A stretch of DNA of 64,000 bases, taken from assembly GCA_032622095.1 (NCBI GenBank), contig CP136067.1, positions 135,409,990 through 135,473,989 on the forward strand, given 5' to 3'. The position numbers and the translations under genes were made by a program. Position 1 is the first letter of the stretch; each line of letters starts with the position of its first letter. The notes beneath the pieces are model-generated. The model was not told the DNA's origin and did not search any database. It was given only the letters and a program-made list of their open reading frames with translations. Source of the DNA: Siphonodentalium dalli. Its lineage: Eukaryota > Mollusca > Scaphopoda > Gadilida > Siphonodentaliidae. Below are positions 11,401 through 20,700 of this stretch, one piece after another.

Positions 11401-11893
11401 TTAAAGGTGGATTATCTCTTTGTAAACATGTATTATATATAGTTACCGGGGTATAAACTATTAAATCTGATTCGAATGCTCCTGTCCGGAAATGCTTCTG
11501 ATTAATATTCATTTTATTTCGAATATTTTCTGGTCTAAAAAGGTGTGGTTGTTTAGCCAACGAACAATAGCGGTTACTGTTAACAGAGACCAGAAAGTTT
11601 ATGGTGTAATTTTGTCACAAATAAACATTAATTATACTCATTATCGCTTATAACTATGGAATAAAACAATACAACCAATCAATCTGAGACATTTGGCGTT
11701 CGGTACGTAGCCATAGGAACAGCCTAATGCTCTCTATCGCTATATGGTATCACCCGAATGGTCTGTTCTAAAAATAGACAAATAAACGGTCCCAATAAAA
11801 TATTCGAAATAAAATAAATATTAATTGATAGAAGCCTTTCCGGACAGGGGTCTTCAGTCATATTTGTTATTTAAAGAGATAATCCATCTTTAA
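11401..11893. mobile_element. TTAA-flanked MITE, TTAAAGG-type
   Basis: The left end is TTAAAGGTGGATTATCTCTT. The right end (11873-11893) is its inverted counterpart with one substitution. A second inverted pair follows inside (cctgtccggaaa near 11480, tttccggacagg near 11840; tttatttcgaatatttt on both sides). The TTAAAGG termini resemble T2/Kolobok-type MITE ends. Confidence 0.75.
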
Positions 11894-11996
11894 CTCGTAT
11901 TCGAGATACCATGTAAGAACCAAAGGGACGTAATTCTACTTATTTAGCTCCTTGTAACCCAGAGATTGATGACAAAATATCATGTTTTTTCTGCAG

Positions 11997-12131
11997 TAAA
12001 TGGCAGAGAATGCACGCCGGGGCTTGCTGCGGCTATTGAAAAAACTGCCAGTTACTGTTACGACGACAGACTAGGAGCAATGTGTCGCGATGAATGCAAA
12101 GCGGCCAAGGAACGTACAGGGCTCGGAGACG
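11997..12131 (+). CDS. Secreted cysteine-rich protein, exon 2
   Basis: The acceptor ttttttctgcag ends at 11996 and the donor G|GTAATT starts at 12132. The exon is 135 bp, phase 1 at both ends, so it could be skipped or duplicated without breaking the frame. It encodes 45 residues with four cysteines spaced C-x14-C-x8-C-x3-C. The same C-x8-C-x3-C core appears in exon 3 (C-x12-C-x8-C-x3-C), so the two exons look like copies of one disulphide module. Exon 2 lacks the CCxxCxxC tail. Codons read cleanly from the split GTA codon formed with exon 1. The function is unknown; a ShK-like cysteine fold is possible but not shown. Confidence 0.75.
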
Positions 12132-13740
12132 GTAATTCAACATTCTGTTTAACTATTTATTTTAGGGACAGGGTGTTGAGGAGGGCGGTTGTCTCAACTT
12201 TAGCCAAAATGTTCAACAGTTGGAAATTTCACACAGGGACGTGGTGTCAGGGGGTTTGAATTGTGTCTACCCCCCCCCCCCCCCTCAACCCCCCCCCCCC
12301 CTCAACCCAACGTGTGGTAAATATGTTCAACAGTTGGGAATTTCATGCCTGCATGACACAACATTAGTTGGAAATGTTACACCAGATATAGGTTGAAATT
12401 CTTGTTTGATTTTCCAACCAGTAATTAGTGGGGTATTTGTTATTTTTAGTCCTACAGTAGCATATTTTTCTATATTTGGTGAAAAATTTGCTCTGAAATA
12501 GCCATCAGTTGAAAAATTCCAACAGTTGGAAACATTCAAAGCTTGATGTACCTGTTGGAAAGTTCCAACCCAAAAACCCAAAGGGATGGGATAAATATGG
12601 AATTCTGTGAACATGGGAGTTTGGTATGATTGAATGGGGAGGGCTGCAGTTTTATATTTCAATGTGGCCACCCCCAATGAGGACCCTCTAGCCACGTCCC
12701 TGATTTTCACGCCTGACACAACACAGCGTTAGTTAGAAATTTCACACAAAATTACGTTAACAATGTTCTCATAGTTTGATTTTTCAACCGGATTTTAGCG
12801 AGCATTTTGTTGTTTTTAGACAAATTTGCAGTCGCTTATTTTCCTAATCTTTGTTAAAAACGAGTTTCCTAGAAATTCTGTAGTTGTTGTAAAAGTGGTG
12901 TCAGGAAGATAATAGACCATATCAGGGATATCTAAATTTTAACAGATACATACCCAAACTCCAGGCAGAATTATCTCCCATCGCTCCGCTGAGATACCAC
13001 TGCCATAAGGACATTTGGTAAGGATTTCTTACGTGTTCTTATAGTTTTTATGTTTCAGGATTAAAATTGCCTATGTCTGCAGGGGGGGGGGGGATTTTCC
13101 GGCACATATGCCGGGGTGGGTGGTCAAAGCCACCAACAAGCAATTTTTTCCGCAACTAAAAAAAAACTTTCCTGCTTGTTTTTTTAGTGTTTTGGCAATG
13201 AGTTGGGCTTCAAAACCACTTTGAATGAGACAAATAATGTAATTCTAACTGGTAAACTCACTGCAGGCAGTTATCGTGTTGTATTTGTTGCAAATTTTGA
13301 AATCCAAGATGGCCGCTGGCAGCCATGTTTTTTGGCCGAATGACCTCAAAATGACTCATTCCTATTTACATGTCCATGTTAACATCCATGATAAATGGTA
13401 TGCACAGAAATTCATATACAGCTGTTTACAGTGAATTTCACCCCGCAAATCTCTGTTTTAGTGTTAAAAGGGGGTGGGTGTCAAAAAATGGTCGGAAAAA
13501 ACTGCCGAAAACGGAAAAAAAATTGGCGGTGCGGGTGGGTGGGTACAAAAAATGATCGAAAGGGAACAAATGCCATACGTGCCTGAAATTTTTTGTGGTC
13601 AAAATAAGATAATAGGTGACTAAATATAGTTCCGACGATATGTAAAAATAGATGTATCGGTCCGCAAAGTACCATCCTTGTGGCAGTGCTATATCACAGT
13701 GATATCGTAGGGGGCGCTGCATGGAGTTTGATACATACCT
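12132..13740. other. Intron 2 of the cysteine-rich gene
   Basis: It contains the second copy of a dispersed repeat (12158-12720, compare 10261-10680) and two long C runs at 12270-12302. A G run at 13081-13092 starts a stretch rich in cggaaaaa and gtgggtggg words that recalls 59300-59370 and 60720-60850. No additional exon with a matching phase-1 cysteine pattern was seen. Confidence 0.5.
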
Positions 13741-13847
<107 letters not shown>

Positions 13848-13853
13848 TGTATA

Positions 13854-13935
13854 TAGTTAGTGTATGTTTATATATTTCACAGAGTGTATATCCATGTATA
13901 TAGTTAGTGTATGTTTATATATTTCACAGAGTGTC
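13854..13935 (+). repeat. 47-bp tandem duplication carrying the splice acceptor
   Basis: The text from ccatgtatatagttagtgta to tttcacagagtgt occurs twice, so two acceptors (ending 13882 and 13929) precede exon 3. The spacing is 47 bp, so use of the upstream one would shift the reading frame. Confidence 0.85.
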
Positions 13936-14198
13936 CATATGGCAACAATAACGGGTGGACTGAAAAAAAATGCCAAGATGAGTTTGCGATGGGTGGTTGC
14001 GGTTACTTCTGCAACGCTAAAAAGGGAGGTTCAATAAGAGTGGAGAGAATTTACGCAATTGGCCAGGTGTGTTGTGGTTCATGCCGTACATGTAACAAAG
14101 GACGAAGGGGATTCGAAGAAGAAGAGGACGTTCAGACGAGGAAACTGGACGACATTTATAATGAACTGCGCGTGCTTATCAGTGAAATGGATGAGTAA
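13930..14198 (+). CDS. Secreted cysteine-rich protein, exon 3 (C-terminal)
   Basis: The acceptor tatatttcacag ends at 13929. The last base of exon 2 plus AG makes a GAG codon, and the frame stays open to TAA at 14196-14198. With exons 1 and 2 the CDS is 456 nt, 151 residues. This exon encodes eight cysteines: C-x12-C-x8-C-x3-C-x19-CC-x2-C-x2-C. The tail VCCGSCRTC and the general spacing recall ShKT-type domains, which usually end in a C..C..C cluster, but this is only a resemblance. A basic NKGRR is followed by an acidic EEEED run and a helical, leucine-containing acidic C-terminus. The RR site could be a processing site. All twelve mature cysteines can pair. A secreted peptide or small extracellular protein is the safest description. 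Confidence 0.75.
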
Positions 14199-14213
14199 GA
14201 CTTGACATTTTAT

Positions 14214-14428
14214 TTAACCCTTTCAGTGCCAAGTCCGATTTTTGTATCAACCCATATTTCCTTGATCATTTTTCAAATTTATTGATTATAATAATGTGAT
14301 ACATTGATCGAAAGAGCTCTTAGAGCTCTTTCGATCAATGTATCACATTATTATAATCAATAAATTTGAAAAATGATCAAGGAAATATGGGTTGATACAA
14401 AAATTGGACTTGGCACTGAAAGGGTTAA
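14214..14428. mobile_element. TTAA-flanked foldback MITE, family a (copy 2)
   Basis: Nearly perfect palindrome. The arms start TTAACCCTTTCAGTGCCAAG and meet at agagctcttagagctct. It has TTAA on both sides and lies 16 bp after the stop codon of the cysteine-rich gene, so it is probably in the 3' UTR, where its two arms would fold into one long hairpin. Confidence 0.9.
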
Positions 14429-14448
14429 AGATGTATTCAGGTTTACAA

Positions 14449-14723
14449 TTAACCCTTTCATGACTGGAGCATCTTGAAATTTTTCGAAAAGCCAGAACCA
14501 ATAATGCAATCTCTTATATGTGAGAATCACCAACAGGAAGCCTCTCAGTGACAATGCATTCTCTTATATGTGCGAGTCTCCCATATTTAAGAGAATATAC
14601 ATTGGCCCAACAATAATTACCTTGACCATGTGAGCCCGATGGGAGACTCGCATATCTAACAAAATGCACTGGCACAGGGTCTTTAATGCTGAACCAGCGC
14701 TGCTCCCGCCATTAAAGGCTTAA
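14449..14723. mobile_element. TTAA-flanked MITE, family b (complete copy)
   Basis: The left end is TTAACCCTTTCATGACTGGA. The right end, inverted, is TTAAGCCTTTAATGGCGGGA. The inside holds the palindromic core with cattctcttatatgtgcg and cactggcacaggg. Family b also supplies the split copy around the Penelope element and probably the fragment near 56020-56120. Confidence 0.75.
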
Positions 14724-14755
14724 AGCTCCAGTTCCACAACAACATGCGAATCTAA

Positions 14756-15237
14756 TTAACCCTTTCTGTAATAAATGGATTCTCCCATTCAGTTATAAAA
14801 GTATACATTGGAACAAGTCTATTATTCATTTGGAGGGATGTTAAGTATAATGAGCAGACGACAGTAAGACGAAATTATAACAAAAGTGCAGAATAATTCC
14901 TATTAGTTGGTGGGAAATGTTTAGATAAAAAGGAACTACTCCTCAATACAAGAGCAGAAGGATTCATATTTTTTCGTGGAAAATGTTCAGATGCGTCTGA
15001 TCGGATTGAGTACCTTTAAGAACTGTTCAAATAATAATACGTCGTTTGTTGAACTTATTATCTGAAAATTTCCCACCAATGAATATGAATCCTTCAGCAC
15101 TGGTATAAATTGTTCCCAGTCTGCCGTCTGCGTATATTACATGAACATCCCTCCAGATGAATAATAGACCATTCTAATGTACGTATACTTTTATAACTGA
15201 ATGGGACAATCCATTTATTATAGGAAGGGTTTATTAA
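14756..15237. mobile_element. TTAA-flanked foldback MITE, family c
   Basis: The arms 14756-14860 (TTAACCCTTTCTGTAATAAA onward) and 15125-15237 are inverted copies with scattered changes and share ggattctcccattcagttat and ctattattcat. The inner part (tgatcggattgagtaccttt, about 15000-15017) matches the end of the TTAAAGG MITE at 39061-39537, so another element may be nested inside. Confidence 0.75.
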
Positions 15238-15424
15238 CTGGTTTCAACAAGCAGCATCACGTTATTGATATTGTTGTTTCACGTTCATGTTGTTTTTACA
15301 AACTTAAATTTTTCCCCCCAAATGTGTATACTTAAAGCAAAGGACTTGATGCCATTTAAACCTAGTTCTGTCTCATCTCTGTGCTCAACATTTATAATTA
15401 TATATACTATTCTCTCATTAGGAC

Positions 15425-15500
15425 TTAACAATTTCATGACTAGAACTTTCTGAAATTTCGCGAAAACCCTGTGCCGATGCATTCTCTTATATATATATTT
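15425..15500. mobile_element. Left half of a family b MITE, split by the Penelope-like element
   Basis: It starts TTAACAATTTCATGACTAGA and runs to gatgcattctcttatatat, then stops abruptly. The missing right half resumes at about 19631. The reading is that the retroelement inserted into this MITE. Confidence 0.65.
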
Positions 15501-15570
15501 TGAAAGTGTGGAGAGCGCGGGCACAGGTCGGAATCCGATTTCTTATGTAATTATTTCTATGGAACTAGCT

Positions 15571-15664
15571 AAATTTTGTTAGGTTGTGTCGGAAATTGAC
15601 ATAAATTTTGTTAGGTTGTGTCAGAAATTGACATCAATTTTGTTAGGTTGTGTCGGAAATTGAC
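15571..15664. repeat. 32-bp minisatellite in the 3' region of the Penelope-like element
   Basis: Three consecutive units share attttgttaggttgtgtcgg plus aaattgacat. A fourth, separated unit follows at 15711-15745. The lead-in atggaactagctaaat is also repeated (15560 and 15701), so the whole block was duplicated once more. Confidence 0.85.
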
Positions 15665-15818
15665 ATTGAATAATTTGTTGAGCATTGTTGCCATTCAAAG
15701 ATGGAACTAGCTAAATTTGTTTGGGTTGTGTCGGAAATTGACATAAAATATTGTGTTGAGCACAAACTAAGGATAATGGTGTTGACATAAGCTAAAAGCT
15801 AATTGAACTGCGTGTTAA

Positions 15819-18196
15819 TCAAGGTCTGAGTCTAGATCGAACGAGCATATCTCTCAAACTGGGATTTTTCTTGTAGGCAATAATAACCCGTTTGTCGAGA
15901 GGCTCGGTCAATTTAGTGTTTAATAATGCAAAGTTTTTTCTGAAAATGTTTGCGATTTCAACATTTCTACGATTGTAGATCAGAGGAAAGCACAAGAAAT
16001 TTCGAGAAACACCTTTGTAGTCAATGTTAAGTCCGAACGGAAGATATGTTTTAAGTACGCCCATCCAATGATTTTCGCGTTCTAGGCGTATTGAATCGGT
16101 TTGGTCTTCGTCGACTAGAATTGGTGTCTGTTCTATTGGCTGAAAGCTGAAATGGGATTTAATGTCATGATTAGATGAGTTGAAATGATCGGAAATTTGC
16201 ATGTCGAGTTTTTTGCGAACACTGGAAAGATGATTAGACATTCTAACTTTGAGAGAGGTTTTTGTTTGTCCAACATATTGTATACGGCATCTTTTGCATG
16301 TGATTAAGTAAATTACATTTTTAGAATCACAATTAAGTTCGCTATGCATTTGATACGATATGCGTGTTTGTTCGCTGGTGAAAGTGTTACTAGTATTGAT
16401 ATATCCTATTGTATTGATGTAACATCGTTTTTTGTGACAAAATGAGGCTGAACCATTACCCAACACCGGCCGGTTGTGCCGTATCCTTGTTGGTTCAGTC
16501 GATGTTGGGTCATGGCGTGACGAGTTCAATTCTCTGAGAGTTTCGGACTTTACTTGGCGCAGTAATCTACTAGAGTAGCCGCGCGGTCGTAAAGCCTGGA
16601 AAAGCACTGAACAAGCTTGATTTAGGTCGCTTCTGTTCGTGCAGTTCCGGTGATATCGAATGATTTGAGATTTAATCAATCCATTGAAAAGTTTTGGCGG
16701 ATGGAAAGATTTACGATGAAGTAGCTGGTGAGAATCCGTTGGTTTCGTAAAAAGTTTTGTATCTAAAATGTTGCATGATGTAAATTGTGGGCCCTTAAAT
16801 ATTGTTAAATCAAGGAAATCAATGCTGGTTTGCGATATTGATTCTTTGAGTTTGATTGATTCGTCATGACTGTTCAAGATGTCCAAGAACACCCTAAACT
16901 CATCCAGACCATGAGTCCAAATGATAAATATGTCGTCCAAGAATCTATAATAGGCTAATGGTTGTTTATCAGATTTGGCCAGGGCGCCTTTCTCCCACTC
17001 TGCAACAAAAATTGAGGCAAAATTAGGACTAAACTTCTTGCCCATACTGCAGCCGGAGACCTGTAAATAATATCGTCCATTAAATTCAAGGTCATTCCCT
17101 TTAAGAGAAAGTTCTAATAATTGAAGTAGTTCATCTCCAGGTCTATGAGGATCATGGTGGAAATCAAATGCATTCTTAATTGACTTTAATCCGGCATCGA
17201 TTCCAATATTTGTATACATAGATTCCACGTCGAGACTAATTAGGTAAGCAGAAGATGGAACTTCAATTTTCGACAATTTAATGAGGAAGTCCTCCGTGTC
17301 TTTTAGATAGCTCGGATGGCGGGTAGCAATTGGTTTCAAATAGAAATCAATAAACTCCGAAATGTGGTACGACTCCGAAGCCACGTCGCTGATGATGGGG
17401 CGACCGGGTGGTGTGTATGGATTAGTCCAACAGCTCAAAGGTTTGTGTATTTTAGGTAGCAAATAAAATGTCCTATTATTGGATTCAGGTTTTGCAATTA
17501 GATACTGAACATGTTTTTTCTTTAAAACGTCCTGGTCCAGCAAGCTTTTGAGAATGAGATTGAATTTTAAAACATTGGATTTCCAAATTGGCCCATCCAA
17601 TGGTTTGTAATATTTAGTGTTGCTTAATTGGCGCGTCGCTTCTAGAATGTAATTTTCTTTAGACATGATGACGAGCGAGCTGCCTTTGTCACAAGGTTTG
17701 ATTACAATGTTTTTATTGCTGCGAAGAGTTTTTAGTGCAGTTCTTTCAACTTTAGTGAGGTTATCCTCGTTGTGAAATTTTGGTAAATTTGTGATGTCGG
17801 TTTTGACTAAGCCAGCGACCTCGGGAATGGAGTGGTCAATCTGGCGATCAGAGGGGGTCCATATCGAAGGTTCTTTAAATTGATCTTTTAAACCTGTCGA
17901 ATTGCGAAAGAAATCAGCCATAGCTGTTACTTCCCTAAATTGCATGCTTGTTGGACCGCCGTTCATTTCCATGGCATACATAGAGTCTGGTAAAACCAAT
18001 GTTCCATCCTCCGTCTCAACAACATGTGGTGTTTCTTTGAGATCGGGTGGGGTAGGAACAAAGGTTAGACCATACCTAAGTATTGATTTCTCACCAGCGC
18101 TCAGGGAAAGGTCGGGTACAAGATTGACTATCTCGGTGCCGAGACCGACTCTTTCCGCATGGCTGATGCCCTTCTGAGGAATTAGTTTAAATGACC
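15819..18196 (-). CDS. Penelope-like ORF2: reverse transcriptase with GIY-YIG endonuclease
   Basis: Residues are numbered from a TTG at 17999. The frame is open upstream to 18196, and that extension contains the conserved N-terminal block of this family (NLVPDLSLSAGEKSIL, then FVPTPP), so the protein begins further upstream. No ATG precedes this block. Visible motifs: CDKGSSLVIM near 103; PKIHKP and PGRPIISD near 182-205; RT motif A SLDVESMYTNI with D257; motif B GCSMGKKFSPNFASIF near 317; catalytic FLDD with D355-D356; an FLDL motif near 395. The C-terminal endonuclease has NVIYLITCKRCRIQYVGQT (561-579), R586 and E642 in LERENHW. A CxxxxC pair (C521, C526) lies in the linker. Family members copy RNA by target-primed reverse transcription. 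The frame is uninterrupted to the stop at 15819. Confidence 0.93.
18185..18191 (-). promoter_or_regulatory. Candidate -1 ribosomal frameshift heptamer T TTA AAC
   Basis: On the minus strand the ancestral ORF1 frame reads CAT TTA AAC TAA (18193-18182). The heptamer T TTA AAC therefore sits in the zero frame immediately before the stop. Slipping back one base continues CTA ATT CCT CAG into the ORF2 frame, which is open here and has no ATG before its conserved start. Possible downstream structure: GCAT (18169-18166) with ATGC (18160-18157), and TCTCG with CGAGA about 40 bases on. No folding was computed. Confidence 0.65.
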
Positions 18197-18260
18197 TTTA
18201 AAGATGTTGGTCCAGCCTTGGTAGATTTTCGCCGCCGTCTGTGATGTCCAGTGGATGTTG

Positions 18261-19493
18261 TCATTCTCCACGTGAAAGTCGCGGGGGGGGTATTGCCTGT
18301 ATGACCTTGAGGTTCTGTGTCTGACGAGCTTGGCTGTTAATGGCACGCAGAACATCCTGGTCCCTAGAATCTAAACTGAATGAGATATTTATTTCCTGAA
18401 AATGAAGTGTCGCATTAGGAAAAACTTTTCGGAAATTACTAACCATGTTAGTTACCCTGCTTTTAGCTGTGGTGCCTGCTGTTTTGCCTTTGTCGTTGTC
18501 TGTCTTCCAGTCCTCTCGGTTGTTGATGCCAATGTTGATGATGACGTGTCGAGGTGTCTTTTCTGGCTTCGATTTCAGTTTGTGGGCCATGTTGCAGAAA
18601 TGACCTAAATTGCCACCTGGGTAAGAAGCAATACAAACATTTTTGGGAGGATCGACATCGATCCGGGACACATTAGAAGAGCCTAAAATAACCACAGGGT
18701 TTTTTATCTGTTTAGGGAAGGACCAATCCTTCTTAGGGCCAGGTTGACGAAATTTATAAAATTTGGATACCTTAGGTGATGTTGATAATACCTCGGCATA
18801 CGATGGTGATGATGTTGAAATCGCTGGCGATGTCATCGAAGCAATGGAACCAACAGGCGAAGGAGGGCTGGAAGAGATGTGCTTTGGTGGTGTTGTTTTC
18901 TTGGCTGGTGAATTTTGAAGTGATGTATTTGGTGGAGTGGATATGCGTGACGTCCGTGGTTTTGGTGCAGGTCTCTGTGGCTGTGGTGTGGCTTTGACGC
19001 GTTTTGGTGTGGATCTCACAGACGACGACGTTGTCTGATCCCTGCCTGGACTATCCTGAAATTGAAGCTGGCGAGCGATTAGTGGGGGAGGGGAGGGTGA
19101 CCGACCACGTTTGTTTGTATGAGTTTGGACGCCAACTCGTGTACCTATCGAGGACTGAAGATTACCACAGATGCTCAAGAACTTTGATTTTGTCTCATTG
19201 GTTAATTTGGTGCCAAAATTCTTCAGTCCCCATTTTAATGCCGTGTCACGTGCTCGGTCGAAGTCAAGGGTTTTAGAAGAAAGAGCCGAAAGAACCTTGA
19301 CTTCAATTTCTGATTCCGTTTTCCGATAATAATTTACCAAAGTTTTCATGGAGTTTAAACCCCACTGAAAAGCGTCCGCTTTAAGCGAATTGAAGACATC
19401 CTCACAGGGGAGCACTGGTCGGAATGTCTTCTTTCGCCCTGACTCAACGATGGCCGAAAAGCCTTTCGGAAGGATCTTCTTCTCCAAACGGTC
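18261..19493 (-). CDS. Penelope-like ORF1 with SGNH-hydrolase-like domain, frameshifted
   Basis: Numbered from 19493, where a splice-acceptor-like ttttttacag precedes GAC; no ATG starts the frame. The first 115 residues are mostly helical with no known motif. Residues 130-250 are rich in Pro, Ser, Thr and basic residues (a low-complexity, possibly RNA-binding linker). The C-terminal part has SGNH blocks: VVILGSSNV (nucleophile Ser 272 or 273), YPGGN and NIGINN (Asn 324). The expected Asp-x-x-His block is missing from this frame, which ends soon after a C run. The block DNIHW is found in the next frame (18262-18248 region), followed by a stop at 18184-18182. One extra C at 18283-18290 explains this. 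Esterase-like ORF1 domains are known from CR1-type LINEs. The enzyme activity here is unproven. Confidence 0.75.
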   Translation of the reverse strand, partial: DRLEKKILPKGFSAIVESGRKKTFRPVLPCEDVFNSLKADAFQWGLNSMKTLVNYYRKTESEIEVKVLSALSSKTLDFDRARDTALKWGLKNFGTKLTNETKSKFLSICGNLQSSIGTRVGVQTHTNKRGRSPSPPPLIARQLQFQDSPGRDQTTSSSVRSTPKRVKATPQPQRPAPKPRTSRISTPPNTSLQNSPAKKTTPPKHISSSPPSPVGSIASMTSPAISTSSPSYAEVLSTSPKVSKFYKFRQPGPKKDWSFPKQIKNPVVILGSSNVSRIDVDPPKNVCIASYPGGNLGHFCNMAHKLKSKPEKTPRHVIINIGINNREDWKTDNDKGKTAGTTAKSRVTNMVSNFRKVFPNATLHFQEINISFSLDSRDQDVLRAINSQARQTQNLKVIQAIPPPRLSRGE

Positions 19494-19630
19494 CTGTAAA
19501 AAATTAATATGGTGCCAAAGTTGTAGAATTTTGTATAGCAACTTTACTAGATTTGAATGGTCTAAATAAGCCTGGTCTTTTTGCCGCTCTGGGCGGTTAG
19601 TTTTTCCACGTTTATGTTGTTTTGGTTGAA

Positions 19631-19814
19631 TGTGAATCTCCCATATAGGGAACCTCGCATAAGAGAATACATTGGCCTAACAATCTTTACTTGTAAGTCA
19701 GTGCATTATGTTATATATGCGAGGCTCCCTATTATGGGGGAGTCGCATATATAAGAGAATGCATTGGCACCGTATCTTTAATGCTGCACCAGCGTAGCTC
19801 CAGTCATGAAAGGG
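19631..19814. mobile_element. Right half of the split family b MITE
   Basis: It resumes at gaatctcccatatagggaac and continues through two palindromic cores (cattggcctaac; gcgaggctccctattatggg) to ctccagtcatgaaaggga, which is the inverted family b terminus. The final TTAA has decayed. Confidence 0.65.
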
Positions 19815-20160
19815 ATATGCTTCAAAATTATATAAATGTTTGCCTCGAAAATAACTAACAGATCGAGGTCCCTTTTATCCTCTGATTATAATAAGACCAT
19901 ACTTAAGCTTCTGTTGTAACTTTTATTTCGCAATAAATTCATTCATGATCTTATTTCTCAACACATTATGTATGTATTGGGTTCATAAAGTAGTGGCAGG
20001 CCACTTGGGATTCATCATTGACCAGCTATTGAGTGATTTCTCAAAATGAAAGTGCCAATGACACTGTAGCTCAACTGGAGATGGCGTTAATTTTATGCTG
20101 AGCAGCCAATGGAATGATAAAGAATAAGGGAAGTCATAGTCAAATAGTTTTAGTAAAAGG
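19815..20160. other. Unassigned, with a dispersed repeat
   Basis: 20050-20140 (ccaatgacactgtagctcaa, then tttatgctgagca) is repeated at about 21215-21300. The minus-strand frame 19983-20339 spans this repeat and the next MITE and is not a gene. Confidence 0.4.
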
Positions 20161-20164
20161 TTTC

Positions 20165-20290
20165 TATACGCCCTATCACTAACTCGCGGACATATTGGAT
20201 CCGCCAGGCCCGGTTTCCGGGTTTTAGTGCTACAGAATCTCTGAAACCACGGAACGGAGCTGGGATCCAATACGGCCGCGACCCAGTGAT
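20165..20290. mobile_element. Foldback MITE, ggatcc family (copy 1)
   Basis: The arms share ctcgcggacatattggatcc and the inverted ggatccaatacggccgcgac, with ccggtttccggg and ccacggaac inside. A second copy of the family lies at 20465-20700. Confidence 0.55.
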
Positions 20291-20464
20291 CTCGCTTATT
20301 GTGTAGGGGAAAACGTTTTCGTTTCAAACATTTCCCCAATAAATGTCACCGGGGATCACCTGTTCCAAGCATTTTGGTTCGGTGTTAATTTTTGCAAAGA
20401 AAACGTGGTTGGTGTGTGCACAATTATAAATATATCTAATCTATTCGAACAAAATGTATGCCAT

Positions 20465-20700
20465 TCACCATGTCACTAAATCGCGGCCATATTGGATCCA
20501 CCAGGTCCGGTTCCGTGGCTTTATAGAATCATCCAGCCCCGGTTATGTGGTGTTGGTGCTACAGGTCAAAGTTTTGGAGTAGCATTTCCATATATGGAGC
20601 TTTTGAATTATTCATGACTTCCAGATATGGAAAGTTAAGTAAAACCATGGAACCGGACCTGGTGGATCCAATATGACCGCGAGTTATTGATAGGACATAT
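20465..20700. mobile_element. Foldback MITE, ggatcc family (copy 2)
   Basis: The left arm ggccatattggatccaccag plus gtccggttccgtgg and the right arm ccatggaaccggacctggtg plus gatccaatatgaccgcg are inverted copies with few differences. Confidence 0.65.

Larger units (their letters stand above)
15501..19630 (-). mobile_element. Penelope-like retroelement (EN+ type), nearly complete
   Basis: A roughly 4.1-kb unit read on the minus strand: 5' region, ORF1 with an SGNH-like domain, a probable frameshift site, ORF2 (RT plus GIY-YIG), then a 3' region with a 32-bp minisatellite. The outer limits are inferred from the two MITE halves that flank it. I do not see the long terminal direct repeats often found in this class. 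ORF2 is intact but ORF1 carries a frameshift, so the copy is probably inactive yet fairly young. The CKRC pair inside the GIY-YIG domain points to a Neptune-like lineage, as inference. Confidence 0.8.

Noticed and set aside
18171-18190. Splice acceptor ctaattcctcag as an alternative way to express ORF2
   Set aside because: The branch-like word lies only a few bases from the AG, too close for normal splicing. The frameshift reading explains both frames better.
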